Source: Irineochytrium annulatum | Taxonomy: Eukaryota > Chytridiomycota > Chytridiomycetes > Chytridiales > Chytridiaceae | DNA: 28,121 bases | Direction of reading: 5' to 3' | NCBI GenBank assembly: GCA_027600665.1 | Contig: JADGJL010000265.1 | Span: 1 to 28,121 of the forward strand | In this document: positions 1 through 11,396 of the stretch, piece by piece | How positions within the stretch are numbered: position 1 is the stretch's first letter | How the letters are laid out: every line of letters begins with the position of its first letter | Position numbers and translations under genes: made by a program | The notes under the pieces: generated by a model | Database searches by the model: none | What the model was told of the DNA's origin: nothing | What the model saw: the letters and a program-made list of their open reading frames with translations, nothing else

Positions 1-35
1 CCCTCGACCTCACCCCCACCCGCGCCAAAGCAAAC

Positions 36-1225
36 ATGTCCTCGCTCCCGGCCGACTACTGCCCCGTCTACGCCCCCTTCTTCGGCGTCATCGGATGCAC
101 CGCCGCCATCGTCTTCAGCTGTGAGTTTGGGGCCGGGGTTTTTTTTTTCGATCCCCGTGCGGAGCGAGGGGCACTCTGGACGGATGGCACGGACGGGATC
201 GCAGGGGTTTTGGGGGAGGGGAGCGAGGAATAATCGCGGATCTCTGGAGGGGACCATTTGGGGCCGTAGAAGTGTGGTGTCGGATGTGACGCGTTTTGAT
301 TTGCGAGGCCCGTATAATACCAGCACCATGGGACTGATGTGGTAGGGCCTGTGAGGATGCGAGATAGAGGAGAATGGAGCGGAAAGGCGAGGCGTGGCGG
401 TGTTGGAGTTGGATCTGAGGAGAACTTTATTTCGTTGGAGCGTCTACGACAACACTGGACTTGCACCTTTATCTCGTCCATCGAGACATGTAACCTCTAC
501 TTGCAGGCTTCGGCGCCGCGTATGGCACGGCAAAGTCCGGCGTCGGGATTTCGGCCATGGGTGTCATGCGGCCTGAGTTGATCTTAAAGTGTGTCGTGCC
601 GGTCGTCATGGTGTGTCTTCACATGAGACGTTCTTATTGCTTCGTCCGCTCTCCATTTTGTAAAGAGTCTGTTGGCTCACCTCTCCTTTCAGGCCGGTAT
701 CATTGCAATTTACGGACTGGTTGTGTCCGTGCTTGTGAGCAGTGGATGTGAGCGGCCTTTTTCCTTACTACGCCATGAGCAATTGGTTTTCTAACTCTCT
801 GGGGTTTTTTACTTCGTTTTTTTGGGATAGTATCGGCGACGATGACGCTGTTCGCTGGATTCATCCAGCTGGGTGCGGGTCTCAGCGTCGGGCTGAGCGG
901 GTTGGCCGCTGGCTTCGCCATCGGCGTTGTCGGTGACGCCGGTGTCCGTGGCACGGCGCAGCAGCCGAGGCTTTTCGTTGGGTGAGTTTATTTTGGTTGC
1001 TGTTCCTGTGCGTGTTTTGGTACTGACGGTAGTTTTTTTTAATGCAGCATGATTTTGATTCTCATTTTCGCGGAGGTGCTGGGTCTTTACGGCCTTATTG
1101 GTAAGTTTAGCAGACCTGCGCTCATTTGAAGCAATCAGCTAATTGTCGCCGTATTGTGATTTGAATCTACAGTCGCGCTTATCCTCAACACGAAGTCAGG
1201 TGGCTTCGCGTGCAGTGGTATTTAA
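36..1225 (+). CDS. VMA3: V-type ATPase proteolipid subunit c (16 kDa, Vma3-like)
   Basis: Forms the proton-carrying c-ring of the vacuolar H+-ATPase (V0 sector) in vacuole, endosome and Golgi membranes. Exons 36-120, 507-610, 693-747, 831-981, 1048-1100 and 1173-1225 join in frame to 166 aa, close to the usual 160-165 aa. Four hydrophobic helices are visible. The family blocks [36 protein letters not shown] and [18 protein letters not shown] are present. The essential proton-binding glutamate of helix 4 is E141 in [19 protein letters not shown]. The [12 protein letters not shown] segment fits subunit c better than c' (Vma11). The start at 36 gives the canonical N-terminus with CPVYAPFFG. Intron 1 is 386 nt, much longer than the others (66-83 nt). 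The C-terminus after LNTK is short and not conserved. Only 35 bp of 5' sequence lie in the window. Confidence 0.96.
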
Positions 1226-1709
1226 AGTATCAGAAGATAAACTTCGGAGATCGTTGGAGCCTCAGCCGCCAATTGCCACCTTTTAATCGCGCGTCAAAAC
1301 TACTATTTGTTCAAAGTGGTTATGACGCCGCTTTTTACTTCATGATTAAATGTTATTATTGCTACACACTATACTTATTGTTCACTGGTCTATGCGTTGA
1401 AGCAATGAATGATTGCATACGTTGAGACATAATTGCTGCACGAGTGCAAACAGGACAAGGTCATTGCCACAAAATTAGTGGAACTCACAATTGCAGCCGT
1501 GAAAGTGTAGAATATGAAGAAAAGGTCACAAGCCAAAGTAGATTTGGTCTCGCTGTACGAGGACCCAATACCCCAACAGGCGCCGGGTCAGGCCGATATC
1601 GTGCATCGGATGTACAAGAACACAAATATGTAGGAAGACCAACGTTGATGCGTCCAAACCGTCAACTGGAAGGCGTCGTATTGACCCTCCAGCGCCAGTT
1701 ACTTTGTCA
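1226..1709. other. Intergenic region between VMA3 and the ABC transporter
   Basis: Holds the 3' UTR of the V-ATPase gene and the promoter of the transporter. Short open frames on both strands lack codon bias or recognisable motifs. I see no tRNA, repeat or convincing extra exon, although a non-coding or short 5' exon of the transporter cannot be excluded. Confidence 0.5.
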
Positions 1710-4700
1710 ATGAGGTTGGGTGATGGCTTGATCCGTTTCAAGTTCCCTTCTGGCCGAGCCGACCAGCCGCCGCCCTCGAAGCCCGCGCGCCGTCCCTGTC
1801 GTGGTTCGTCGTGGGCCGAGCATGTCGCGGCCGGCGCTTCCCTTCCCGATTGCTTTCCGCGCAGATTTGTTCGGGTTGTGCTCGACCGCGTCGCGATACG
1901 GCTCAGTGGCTTCACAGGACTGGACCTGCTTCCGTGAAGTGTTAGTGCGTTTAGTTTTTCAATGAAGATAGTGAGCTGAGCTTGCTTAATCTCAGGGCCC
2001 TCGTCTGGAGCGTCCCCGCGGTCGTTATCGTTATTGTGCTGTTAGTCTCGATAATCAACAAATGTTTTGCGCGTCGGCGGCGTGAATACCAACCCGTCCC
2101 GGCGACCGAGTCGGAGTCGGAAACAGCGGGGCCGGCGGTGCACGCGGCGTCATTTGAAAGACAAGAGGTTCAATCTGCATCGAATGCCGTTGTGTTTACA
2201 ATAGCATGTTCCATTCTGGTGACGGCCGCAAGGGCAGCTCACGGAAGTTGGGGGGCGAAGGAGACCGAGTTGGGTTACTTTATTATCTTAACGGTGGACG
2301 TTGGGACGAAGGTGGGGCGCAGGCGCGTTCCTCGATGGAAGCTGATCTGCCTTATGTAGCTTGTCATGCTGCTCACCTCCTTCGTCGCGATACGCGACTC
2401 AGAACCGCCTTCGGGCGCCTTCGCAGTCAACATGCTGGTCTCATATTTCACCATGTACACTGTCACCTGTGGGTACGACCTTACCAATGCCATCACCCGT
2501 CGCTTGGGCAGCATAGAGATTGCGTTCCCCGCCGCCAACCTCGTTCTCGCCATCGCTCTCGTCCGACATTCGGCCCGCGCGAGGTCAACGCTCTCGGCGT
2601 GGCGCCGGCGGAGTCGTCCATCCGACAAAACATGGAGGGAGTGGTCGGCGGGAATATACTCCAAGATCTCGTTCAGTTGGCTTTCTGAACTCATCGACCT
2701 CGCGGCCGAACGACCATTGGCAGCCGAGGACCTCTGGACGCTCGGCGAGTATGACCAAGGCGAATTCAGCTACCAGCGGTTAGCGAAGATTCTGCAGGTA
2801 GCCGGGAGGAGGGACAACTTTGTCGTCAGGTCGCTCTTCCTGCTCATTTGGAGGCCGCTGCTGTTCGAGTACGCCGTCTCGCTTACAGATCACCTCTTCC
2901 TGTTTGCGAATCCGCTATTCATCCACAAAATCCTCAGCACGATCGAGGACCCGACCGCGGGCCAGATGGATGTCCTCGCGCCTGTCACGGGCCTCTTGCT
3001 GATCAGTCTCGCGAGGACCGTGTGCGAGTCGCAGCTATACTGGGTAAATCGCCATATCGACGTCAAGGTTAGGGCGGGACTTGTTGGCGTTATTATGGAG
3101 AAGAGCATGCGGAGGATGCAGGTGCCTGATGGGAGTTCTCGCAAAGGAGACAAGAAGAACGAGAACGGGAAGGAGAAGGTCGACGGTGGCGGGAAGAAGA
3201 TGGTGGACGCTACTGCTGAAGGCAAAGGCGAGAAGGTAGCCAAGAAGGGCTCCTCTTCTGGTGGTGGAATGGTCACAAACTTGATGTCGTCGGACACCGA
3301 CAACATCCTCGTCTGCATCCGCCAATCCCACTACCTCCTCTCGGTACCCCTCCTTGTCATAGCCTGCGGCTGGCTTTTGATCTCTACTATTGGCGTCCCC
3401 GGCGCCGTAGCGGGCGTCGCGGCGCTTTCACTCGCGGTGCCGGCGACCAACGTGATCGGGAAGCGCATAAAGTCCCACCGCCGATCCCTCCTGGCGAAAT
3501 CGGACGACAGGCTCTCGAGGCTCTCCGAGCTCCTCACGGGCATCCGCGTTATTAAGCTCCAAACCTGGGAACCCTTCTTCCACAAGCTCATCACCACCAC
3601 CCGACTCGCGGAGCTGGCTTCGCTTAAGTCCTACCTCTTAACCACGGTCGGTGCCCAGCTGGTTTGGCGCGGCGCGCCCCTCTTCGCCTCCGTCGCCACC
3701 TTCGTTACAAGCGCGGTGTTTTCGGGCACGACTAATGGTGTCGATGCCGCAGCGGCGTTCACCGTCCTTGCCATGTTCAACAACGTGCTCCGATACCCGC
3801 TGTTCATTATTCCGAAGCTGTATGTCTCATACATGGAGGCGAGGGTATCGATGACGAGGATAGAGGACTTTTTGCGGGCGCCTGAGCTTGAGCGCTTTCA
3901 ATCGGGAGGTTCCTCAGCGAGGCCAGCGGACGAGGTGCTGGACGGGAAGAAGCGGCTCGTGCCGGGCGAGGTCACCAGGAAGGTAACGCTGGGTTTCACT
4001 GGGCACGCGAGCTTCGACTACGGACAAGCGGTCGGGGACGGTACGGCTGCGTGTAGTGCCGCCGCAGGTGTCCACGTAAACGAGACGACGCCGCTATTAG
4101 CGAACGCGGTCGCTGCTCTTCCGCCTGTCGGCCCAACTAGACCCGTCATCGGCGATTTGGACCTGGCTTTCCCGATAGGAAAGTTATCCGTTCTGATCGG
4201 GCCCACTGGTTGCGGGAAGTCCTCCTTGTTGTTGGCCCTGCTCGGAGGTTTGTTCTAGTGACGTTTGAAAACTCAATTAAAGTTTGTTTTCAGAGTTGCG
4301 CACGATATCGGGGGCCGCTCACAGTCCTCTGATGGAAGCGACCGCCGAGACAGGCAATGTAATTGGGTATGCCGCTCAAGTTCCGTGGCTTCAAAATGCG
4401 ACCGTGCGCGCAAATATTTTGTTTGGAGCGCCGTACAACGCGACCCGCTATAGCGCTGTCATTCACGCGTGTGCGCTGGAGCAGGATCTTGCAGGCTTTG
4501 ACGGCGGGGATATGACGGAGGTCGGAGATCGCGGAGCGACGTTATCCGGCGGGCAGAAGCAACGATTGGCCTTGGGTACGAGCCTTCTTCTGTTATCTTT
4601 ATTGTTGCTACATTTTGAATAACAATAACCTCTTCAAAATCAGCGAGAGCCATTTACTCGCCGGCCTCCGTTCTGCTTCTCGACGACGTACTTTCCGCCG

Positions 4701-7261
4701 TCGACGCCCATACGGCCCGTCATATTATCAACCACTGCCTGACGGGGCCTGTGCTCCAAAATCGTTCCGTCATCCTCGCCACGAATGCTGTGGACCTCTG
4801 CCTCCCGGCCGCCGACTTCATGGTCCTCATGCGGGCCGGCGGCACAGTTGTGGACCACGGCGCGCCTCACGACGTCATGGCCCGCTCCGCCTTAGACAGC
4901 TCTGTCCGCGCAGCCCTTGTCGACGCCGGCGTTAGCATAGGGTCTGGGTCGAAGGCGTCGTCCGAGGCCAATCTCGTGCCATTGAGCGAGAGCGCACCCA
5001 AGCAGGAAACTGAGCTTGATGTCGGAAAGGGAGTCGCGAAACGGTTGACGAAGGAGGAGTCCACGGGCGCGGATCACGTGGGGTGGCCTGTGTATTGGTA
5101 CTACTTCCGCTCCGCCGGTGGGGTCATCCCCACCCTCATTCTCGTGCTGGCGGTCGTGGGTAGCTACGCTATGGGCTTCCTTCACGATTATACGCTGAAG
5201 GAGTGGGCCGGTGATGGTGACTCGGAGCGAGTAAACGGAACTGAGACGGCCGCGGCTCTGGTATCGCAGTCATTGACGACGCTGGCGAACGTCACGGCCT
5301 CTAGCAATTTAATGGACGTCATGAAACCCTCCGGGTCAACTCTATTGACTGTGTACGTCTGTGCTGGCGTCCTGGCGCTGCTATCCCTCCTCGTCCGATA
5401 CCTCCTGCAGCTCTGGGTATCGACGCGAGCGTCGGCGTCGATCCACTCGGAGGCCCTCGAGAAACTTCTTGGCGCGCCGCTGTCGTTTTTTGAGAGCACG
5501 CCTGGTGGAAGAATCATAAATCGATTCGGAAAAGATATGCAGGCGGTCGATCAAGAGGTCGTGACAAGCATAACGGATACGTTGCAGCAGGCGGTACATG
5601 CCGTTGTCGTGGCTGTCATGATTGGGCTTGCGTCCCCAGTGTTGGTCTTAGGAGCTATACCGATTGGTGAGTGTCGATATTTGGCAGGTCAGGATTTTGA
5701 TTGTCATAACAACAGCTTTGATTTACTACCCGATCACGCGCAAGTTCCTTGCTATTATGCGTTCGTTGAAGCGGCTCGAGGTTGTAACCCGGTCGCCGAT
5801 CTACCAAACATTTGGAGAAACCATCGCGTAAGTCATCGCAGAGTAGAGTTACTTATATGCTTGCTGATGCGTGGTTTTGTTTAGCGGACTCGCAACTATT
5901 CGAGCCTTCCGCCAAGAGCACCTCCAGATCACAGCCGTCCTCCGTCGCGTCGATTCGAACCATCGCGCCTTCCTTCTGCTTTGGGCTGCGAATCGGTGGC
6001 TGGCATTCCGCGTCGAGATTGTGGGTTCGCTTGTAACCTTCGCGGCGGGCTTCTCCATCGCCTCTGGTCGGAGCGGATTCGGCGGCGGGCCTTTATTACC
6101 AGTTATGGATGCGGGGTGGAGCGGGTTGTGCTTGAACTACGCAAGCATGTTTACGGACGTCCTGACGGTATAGAACTGGAGTATTTTGTGCGCTCATTTC
6201 CGCTTAGTGGTTGGTGCGAAACAGCTCGTCGATGGAGATGACGATGACTAGCGTAGAGAGGCTCCAAGAGTACTCGGAGCTGCCTCAGGAAGCTCCCAGC
6301 GTGATCGAGAATTATCGACCTTCTATAGGCGTAAGATTACTGACATAGAGGTTTCTTTTGCTTATCATTTGTCGTAGTGGCCGTCGAGAGGCTCCGTGAA
6401 TATCCAGGACCTCGTTGTACGCTATGCTCCGGATCTCCCGCCGGCAGTGAACCTTCCCGGATCGCTACGTATTCGCCCTGGCGAAAGGGTTGCTGTTGTC
6501 GGCCGAACCGGTTCAGGCAAGACGACATTGGGGATGTCTTTCGTGCGGCTCCTGGAGGCGGACAAGGGGAATATTACGATTGACAACGTCAATATCAAAA
6601 AACTCGGCTTAAGAGACTTGTGAGTTGTTTGTTTGCAGACCCGACTTTGCTAACGGAACTGTATAGACGGTCGGGTGTCGTCATTGTTCCTCAGGATCCG
6701 TTCCTCTTCAAAGGTACCGTGGGGTCCAACATTGATCCGCTTTCGATGTACCCCGAGGCCGACCTACGATCTGCAATTAGCCTACTAGGTTTGACTTCGA
6801 CAACGCCACCCTTGACGCTTGAGTCCTCAATTGTCGAGAACGGCGGCAACCTCTCGGGCGGCCAGCGCCAGCTCGTCTCTCTTGGCCGCGCCCTCCTTCG
6901 GTCACTTGACACTTCGCGCGGAACGGGGAGCCCGGACACGGCGCTGCCCAGGCGCGAGGGTGGCGTTTTGATTTTAGACGAGGCCACGGCGAGCCTGGAC
7001 CCGCGGGCGGACGAGGTGGCGCAAATGGCGCTAAAGGCTACTTTTGCGGACCAGGGCGGGTGGACGATCGTAACAATTGCGCATCGGCTTAGGAGCGTAG
7101 TGGATAGCGACAGGGTCCTAGTGATGAGCGAGGGGACTATCGCAGAGGATGGAGTCCCCGAAGAACTGTTGGGGTCGAGGGTGGGGATGTTCTGGGAGCT
7201 CTGCCAGCAAAGTGGCGAGGTGGAGGAGTTAGAAAGGTTGTGTGCCAGGAAAAGGTTATAG
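1710..7261 (+). CDS. ABCC-type (MRP/Ybt1-like) full ABC transporter
   Basis: ATP-driven exporter of conjugates or organic anions, probably in the vacuolar or plasma membrane; the substrate is unknown. Exons 1710-1933, 1996-2293, 2360-4247, 4294-4575, 4644-5666, 5716-5827, 5885-6167, 6208-6330, 6378-6619 and 6667-7261 give about 1689 aa, a normal ABCC length. Order: five-helix TMD0 (about residues 76-240), TMD1, NBD1 (Walker A GPTGCGKS near 787, LSGGQ near 887, Walker B LLLDDV near 908), TMD2, NBD2 (GRTGSGKT near 1453, LSGGQ near 1554, LILDEA near 1593, H-loop His near 1631). NBD1 has Asp in place of the catalytic Glu and Asn (about 945) at the H-loop, so site 1 is degenerate, as is usual for ABCC. 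A Lys/Gly-rich insert (about 430-475) interrupts a TMD1 loop. The donor of intron 2 is uncertain: 2294, 2300 and 2312 all keep frame. The start at 1710 is the least certain point. Confidence 0.94.
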
Positions 7262-7887
7262 TTAAGTTTTAGCAATGGGTAGTACGAGTTCTACCGTTCA
7301 ATCGTGTTCTATTTTCATTTCGCCCCATATACCCGCTTTCCTTTTTTTACATTCGAGATTTTTCGTCCTACCTTCTTCGGGTCTTGTTTGCAATTCCTGG
7401 ACACCCTTCGCTGTATCTAGTGTCCTTTCCCTGTGCAGATTTGGAATGATGCCGCCCCTATTCTGGTTAACATTGGCCACCTTGTGTAAATTATCATTAT
7501 AGCACTCCTAAAAAATCCAAAAAAAAATTAAAGACTTCGTTTCTTGGTGAATGTTTTCTTGAAGGACCAGTCAAGATGCTTCCTCCAGGATAGGTTTGTT
7601 GACATCAGCTTTCGTGATCACACGGTTACTTCGAGTTGCGCAAAAGGGACGGCTGGCTTTGGGGTGCCCGGCCACCAGCAGAACGTGAATCATGTTTTTA
7701 TGTATATCTATCAGACATATCAACATATGTGGCCCCCCCTGAGTGTCCTCAGCGTAAGGTCGGGTGTGTGTGCTAATATGCAGAACAATGTTATTCAGCG
7801 TCAAATACCAACTCGGCAAGGAAGATGTTGGCTGCTACTTCGTCGCTTGGCAGTTCCACTTAATTAACACAACCACCCCCCCACGTC
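7262..7887. other. Intergenic region downstream of the ABC transporter
   Basis: T-rich 3' UTR-like sequence follows the transporter stop, with an A-run near 7510-7530. The rest is the promoter of the acyltransferase. The small open frames here show no family features. No RNA gene or repeat was seen. Confidence 0.5.
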
Positions 7888-10800
7888 ATGTCAAAACCAG
7901 CATTCGGTCATTTCGATCCGAAGCTCAGCATTCACATCAGCGACGATGTTCGGGCGAAAGCGGTCCAGCGGCTCGTTCGCCTCCGCTACCACGACGGCCT
8001 CAACAGCCTCGGCCGCGCCCTCGCTGCCCGACGGGACACCATCGAACGGCAGGCCGTCAAGGAGGGGATCCGCGGTAGATTCGCGAGCCAGGAGAGGGTT
8101 GGTAGCTCTTGATCTCTCACAATGCCGTTCTCTTAACATTGGAATGTCGCCCTTGCTCCCAGATCCGCGCAGGTCGAGGGGGCGGACGCGGAGGCCGGCG
8201 GAATACGAGCAAGCGCCGGCAATCTGATCGCGAGATGGAACTCGCGGCGCGGCGGTTCCAATGACGATACTGCCGCTGCTGGAAGCCCCGGAAGGAGGAG
8301 GTTTCTGCCTCTTCGCAGCCGCTCGGTAAGTTTTTATTGTTTGGAATTGCATGCAGCTTGTGACTAAGTCATTGAATGCAGTCAAGGGCCGACAATTCCC
8401 CAAGAAACTCGCCGCCCCTTACGCCTGACGTTCCACCGGCTGCCGAAGTGCACGACCATGACGATGAAGCCGTGCAACCGATGGCCGCCATTGCGCCTCC
8501 ACCTCTTCCAGCTGTTGTCATCCCGGAGCCCGTGCCCGAAGAAGCAGAGCCCGTGGCTGAAGAACCAGAGGCTGTAGTCGAAGTGCCCGAACCTGTAACT
8601 GAAGACCCAGTGCTTGGGGACGACGAGCAACCCGTCCTGATCGAGTTGCCTTTGGACTTTGACGTGGACGACGAGCTCACCGAGCGCCCAAACCTGCCCG
8701 CGGAACCCACGGTGCCACTCGGCCTCATTCACGACCCGGTAGCCCCCGCCGTCCCTGTCCCCGACGCGATCGCCGAGGTCGTCGGTGAACCCGCGGCACC
8801 TTTCGCTCTCCCCATCCAACCCGTCGACCTCATCGATGACCCCCTCGGCCCAAACGCGGCCCTCATCCAAGCCCGCGATCGTGACGCCCTGCCCCAGGCC
8901 AGCCCGGGCGTGGAGTCCGTCGTCGGGAATGTCGGCGCCGCCTCTGCCCGATTCGGGATGGAGGACGTCCTAAGGATGGTCGCGATGGCGGGCATGCCGG
9001 CGACGGTCATGGGCGGTGTGCCATCGACCGTGCCCAGCCTGCTGATGCATCATCACATGAGCATGCTGGAGGCGATGGATGATCGAGCGGACGATGCGAG
9101 GATGTTGCCGGCGCCGGTTGTGGATGACGGGTCTGTTGATGGAGCGGCAAACTCGTTAATGGGGTCGTCGTTGTTGTACGACACACAGCCGTCTGTTGAT
9201 GAGGACTCGAGTAACACGGATAAGGATGACGCGCCGCAAGCCGCTCCGCCGGGGGCAGCGTCTTCGTCCTCGTCGTCGACGTCAGCGCATATCGCGCCAG
9301 CGGTGCCGCTGGGGTCTCCGGGGACCAAATCGTCGGCGTTTGCGGCTTTCATGCCGTCGCTGCTGATGTCGAGGTCGAAGTCAAAGGCGGCGGCTGGGAA
9401 GACGCCGAGACCGCCGAGGCAGTTCTCGGCACCGGCGAGGCCGCCGGGCCCTGTTCGGAAGGACATGAGCTGGATTTCGAGCAGGCTAGCGACCGGGTTC
9501 CCTCCTAGCTTTGGCATTCCGGTATTTGACCTCCCATCTAAGTTTTCTGTTTATTAACAAGTGATCTGACTCGGTGTGAATAGGACTCTGTAATCCAATG
9601 CATCCTTTGGTTCCGCGAGCTCCCACCCATCGGGAAGCTCAAGGCTGAGCTGCTCACACGGCTCGTTCTCCGCTTCGACCGCTTCCGCTCGATCCTGATT
9701 CGGGACCCGGCGAACGCCCGCAAGTGGCAGTGGGAGCTCGTAGAAATGTTTAACATCCACCCGCACGTGATCCAGACTTCGGCAAAGGACGAGGCCGCGA
9801 TCGAGAGATATTTCCGCACCGTGCCGGCTATCGACCGTCAACTGCCTCTGTGGAACTGTCACGTCATCACGAACTCGGGGACGGGCAGGAGTTGCATCCT
9901 CTTCAACATTCACCACGCAATTGGGGACGGGTCAGCCTTTTGAAGCTTTAATTATTTTCTAAGTGTCTCGTGCTATTTAGCATGGCGATGATGACCGCGG
10001 CCATGAGCCTCTTCACCGACCTCTCCGGTAATCCAATCCGGCGCCCCGTCGACCCGCCTCCGGCGCCCGTGCCTGCTCCGACCCCGTCTCTCCTCTCCTC
10101 CGTGACTGGCGCGACCGTCGCAGCCTACCTTGTCGTCCTTGGCTGGTTTCGCGCCATGTCCTTACCCCTGACCCCGCACGACACCTTGACCCGCTCTCTC
10201 CACACCCGCGACGCTACCTGGCTCTCCCGCATCTCAACGACGTCTGACGTCCGTCGCTCCGTGACGCTGTGTCCGCCGCTCCGCCTCGCGGCGCTTCAAG
10301 CTATCAAGGCTAGTGTTGGCGGCGGCGCGACGGTCAACGATGTCATGGCAGCAGCGCTCGCGGGTTGCTTCAGGAGATACTTGATCGAGTTTGAGGAGGG
10401 CTTCAGGGATTTCAAAGGCATCAGAATGAGGGCGCTGATGCCGGTCAATTTGGGGGAGGTGGTCAGAGAGGGAAACGAGAGGTTTGCGTGGGAGGAGGAG
10501 GAGGAGGAAGGGGATGTGTTGCATAACAAGTAAGTGGTGTTTGTGTATGTTCGTCTGGACCTGAGCTGACTCTTAAAACTGCAGCTGGTCGATGATGTCC
10601 GTTCCTCTCCTCGTCTCCATCGCGGATCCGATCGACCGCGTCAACGCCACGCGGGCGGCGACGCTGACGAGTAAGGCGACGAACGAGGCGGCTAAGACGC
10701 TGTCGCTCCAGCGCGCCATTTCGGGCGTCTTATCGGAGGAGTCGCAATCCAGGACGCTCGTCGACGTCTTTGCCGCCCACACGTGCGTGTTCGCGAACGT

Positions 10801-11189
10801 GCCGTCCATGAAGGAGCACGTTTATCTGGCCAAGGCGAGGGTCTCGGACATCCACTTTGTCGTGCCGAATATGGTGCATCAGGTATGAGTTGTCGCACGC
10901 TGCAACTCCGTTGCGTATACTTACGCACGTCCGAACAGGTGAATATGATATCGTACGATGGCAGGATTTACTGGTTGGTGTTTGGGGTTCTACTTTGATT
11001 AACTGAAGCTAATCATGGCTTAGCAACTTCTGCACGTCCGACAACGTTGTCCGACATCCTGGAGCTCTAAGGGAGTATCTTGTTACCGAGTTAGAGGTAC
11101 GTCTTTTCTTCTCAATCGCGTTAATTTAGTGTCCAAAGGTGATGGCCGAACGATGTGGCATCGACGGCGGTGTCCGCGCCTTGATCTAG
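7888..11189 (+). CDS. WS/DGAT-like O-acyltransferase (wax ester synthase/diacylglycerol acyltransferase family) with long disordered N-terminus
   Basis: Family members transfer acyl-CoA to an alcohol or diacylglycerol, making wax esters or triacylglycerol at ER or lipid droplets. Preferred exons: 7888-8097, 8173-8325, 8382-9521, 9584-9930, 9981-10529, 10585-10882, 10939-10973, 11024-11096 and 11130-11189 (about 954 aa). The catalytic motif HHAIGDG (HHxxxDG) ends exon 4 near residue 611. Downstream are the C-terminal-domain signatures TVNDVMAAALAG and ALMPVNLGE, then NWSMMSVPLLVSI and a VPNMVHQVNMISYDGRIYCN core. About 500 residues before the enzyme are Pro/Glu/Val-rich, then Ser/Ala-rich, and predicted disordered. 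The start is unsure: ATG 7946 in another frame can also be spliced in (donor 8098 or 8102). The end is also unsure: without the 33-nt last intron the protein stops at 11129. HHxxxDG also occurs in NRPS condensation domains, but the C-terminal half fits WS/DGAT. Confidence 0.87.
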
Positions 11190-11228
11190 TTTTAATGCCT
11201 CGTCTATGTTCATAACTCTCAAGTTTTA

Positions 11229-11247
11229 CTTTTTTTTTACCTTTCTT

Positions 11248-11280
<33 letters not shown>

Positions 11281-11396
11281 TAAGAAGTTTATATTTAAAT
11301 AAAAAAACAAAATTTGGAAAAAAAAAATTAAAAGAAATTTAAATATANNNNNNNNNNTTTTTTTTTTTTTTACCTTTTTTTTTTTTTTTTTTTTTT
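11229..11396. repeat. Poly-T/poly-A low-complexity tract flanking a gap
   Basis: A run of 22 T (11246-11267) is followed directly by 13 A (11268-11280), then an A/T-rich segment. After the gap come runs of 14 T (11358-11371) and 22 T (11375-11396). The T-run/TACC/T-run pattern occurs on both sides of the gap. Confidence 0.9.
11348..11357. other. Assembly gap (10 N)
   Basis: Ten consecutive N bases mark a scaffold join. Ten is probably a placeholder, so the true distance is unknown. The joined ends are homopolymer-rich, so local order and content are unreliable here. No recognised gene crosses the gap. Confidence 0.98.

Noticed and set aside
1526..1915. Minus-strand 129-codon frame
   Set aside because: It overlaps the first exon of the transporter on the other strand and has no recognisable features.
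4248..4293. Apparent frame breaks in the ABC transporter suggesting a pseudogene
   Set aside because: Each break coincides with a GT-AG intron whose removal restores conserved motifs such as LLGELRTISG and RLALARAIYS, so the gene looks intact.
9900..9931. HHxxxDG motif read as an NRPS condensation domain
   Set aside because: There are no adenylation or carrier domains nearby, and the downstream half matches the C-terminal domain of WS/DGAT enzymes.
11229..11396. Poly-T/poly-A as a retrotransposon tail
   Set aside because: No reverse transcriptase, target-site duplication or element body is visible next to it, and it borders an assembly gap.
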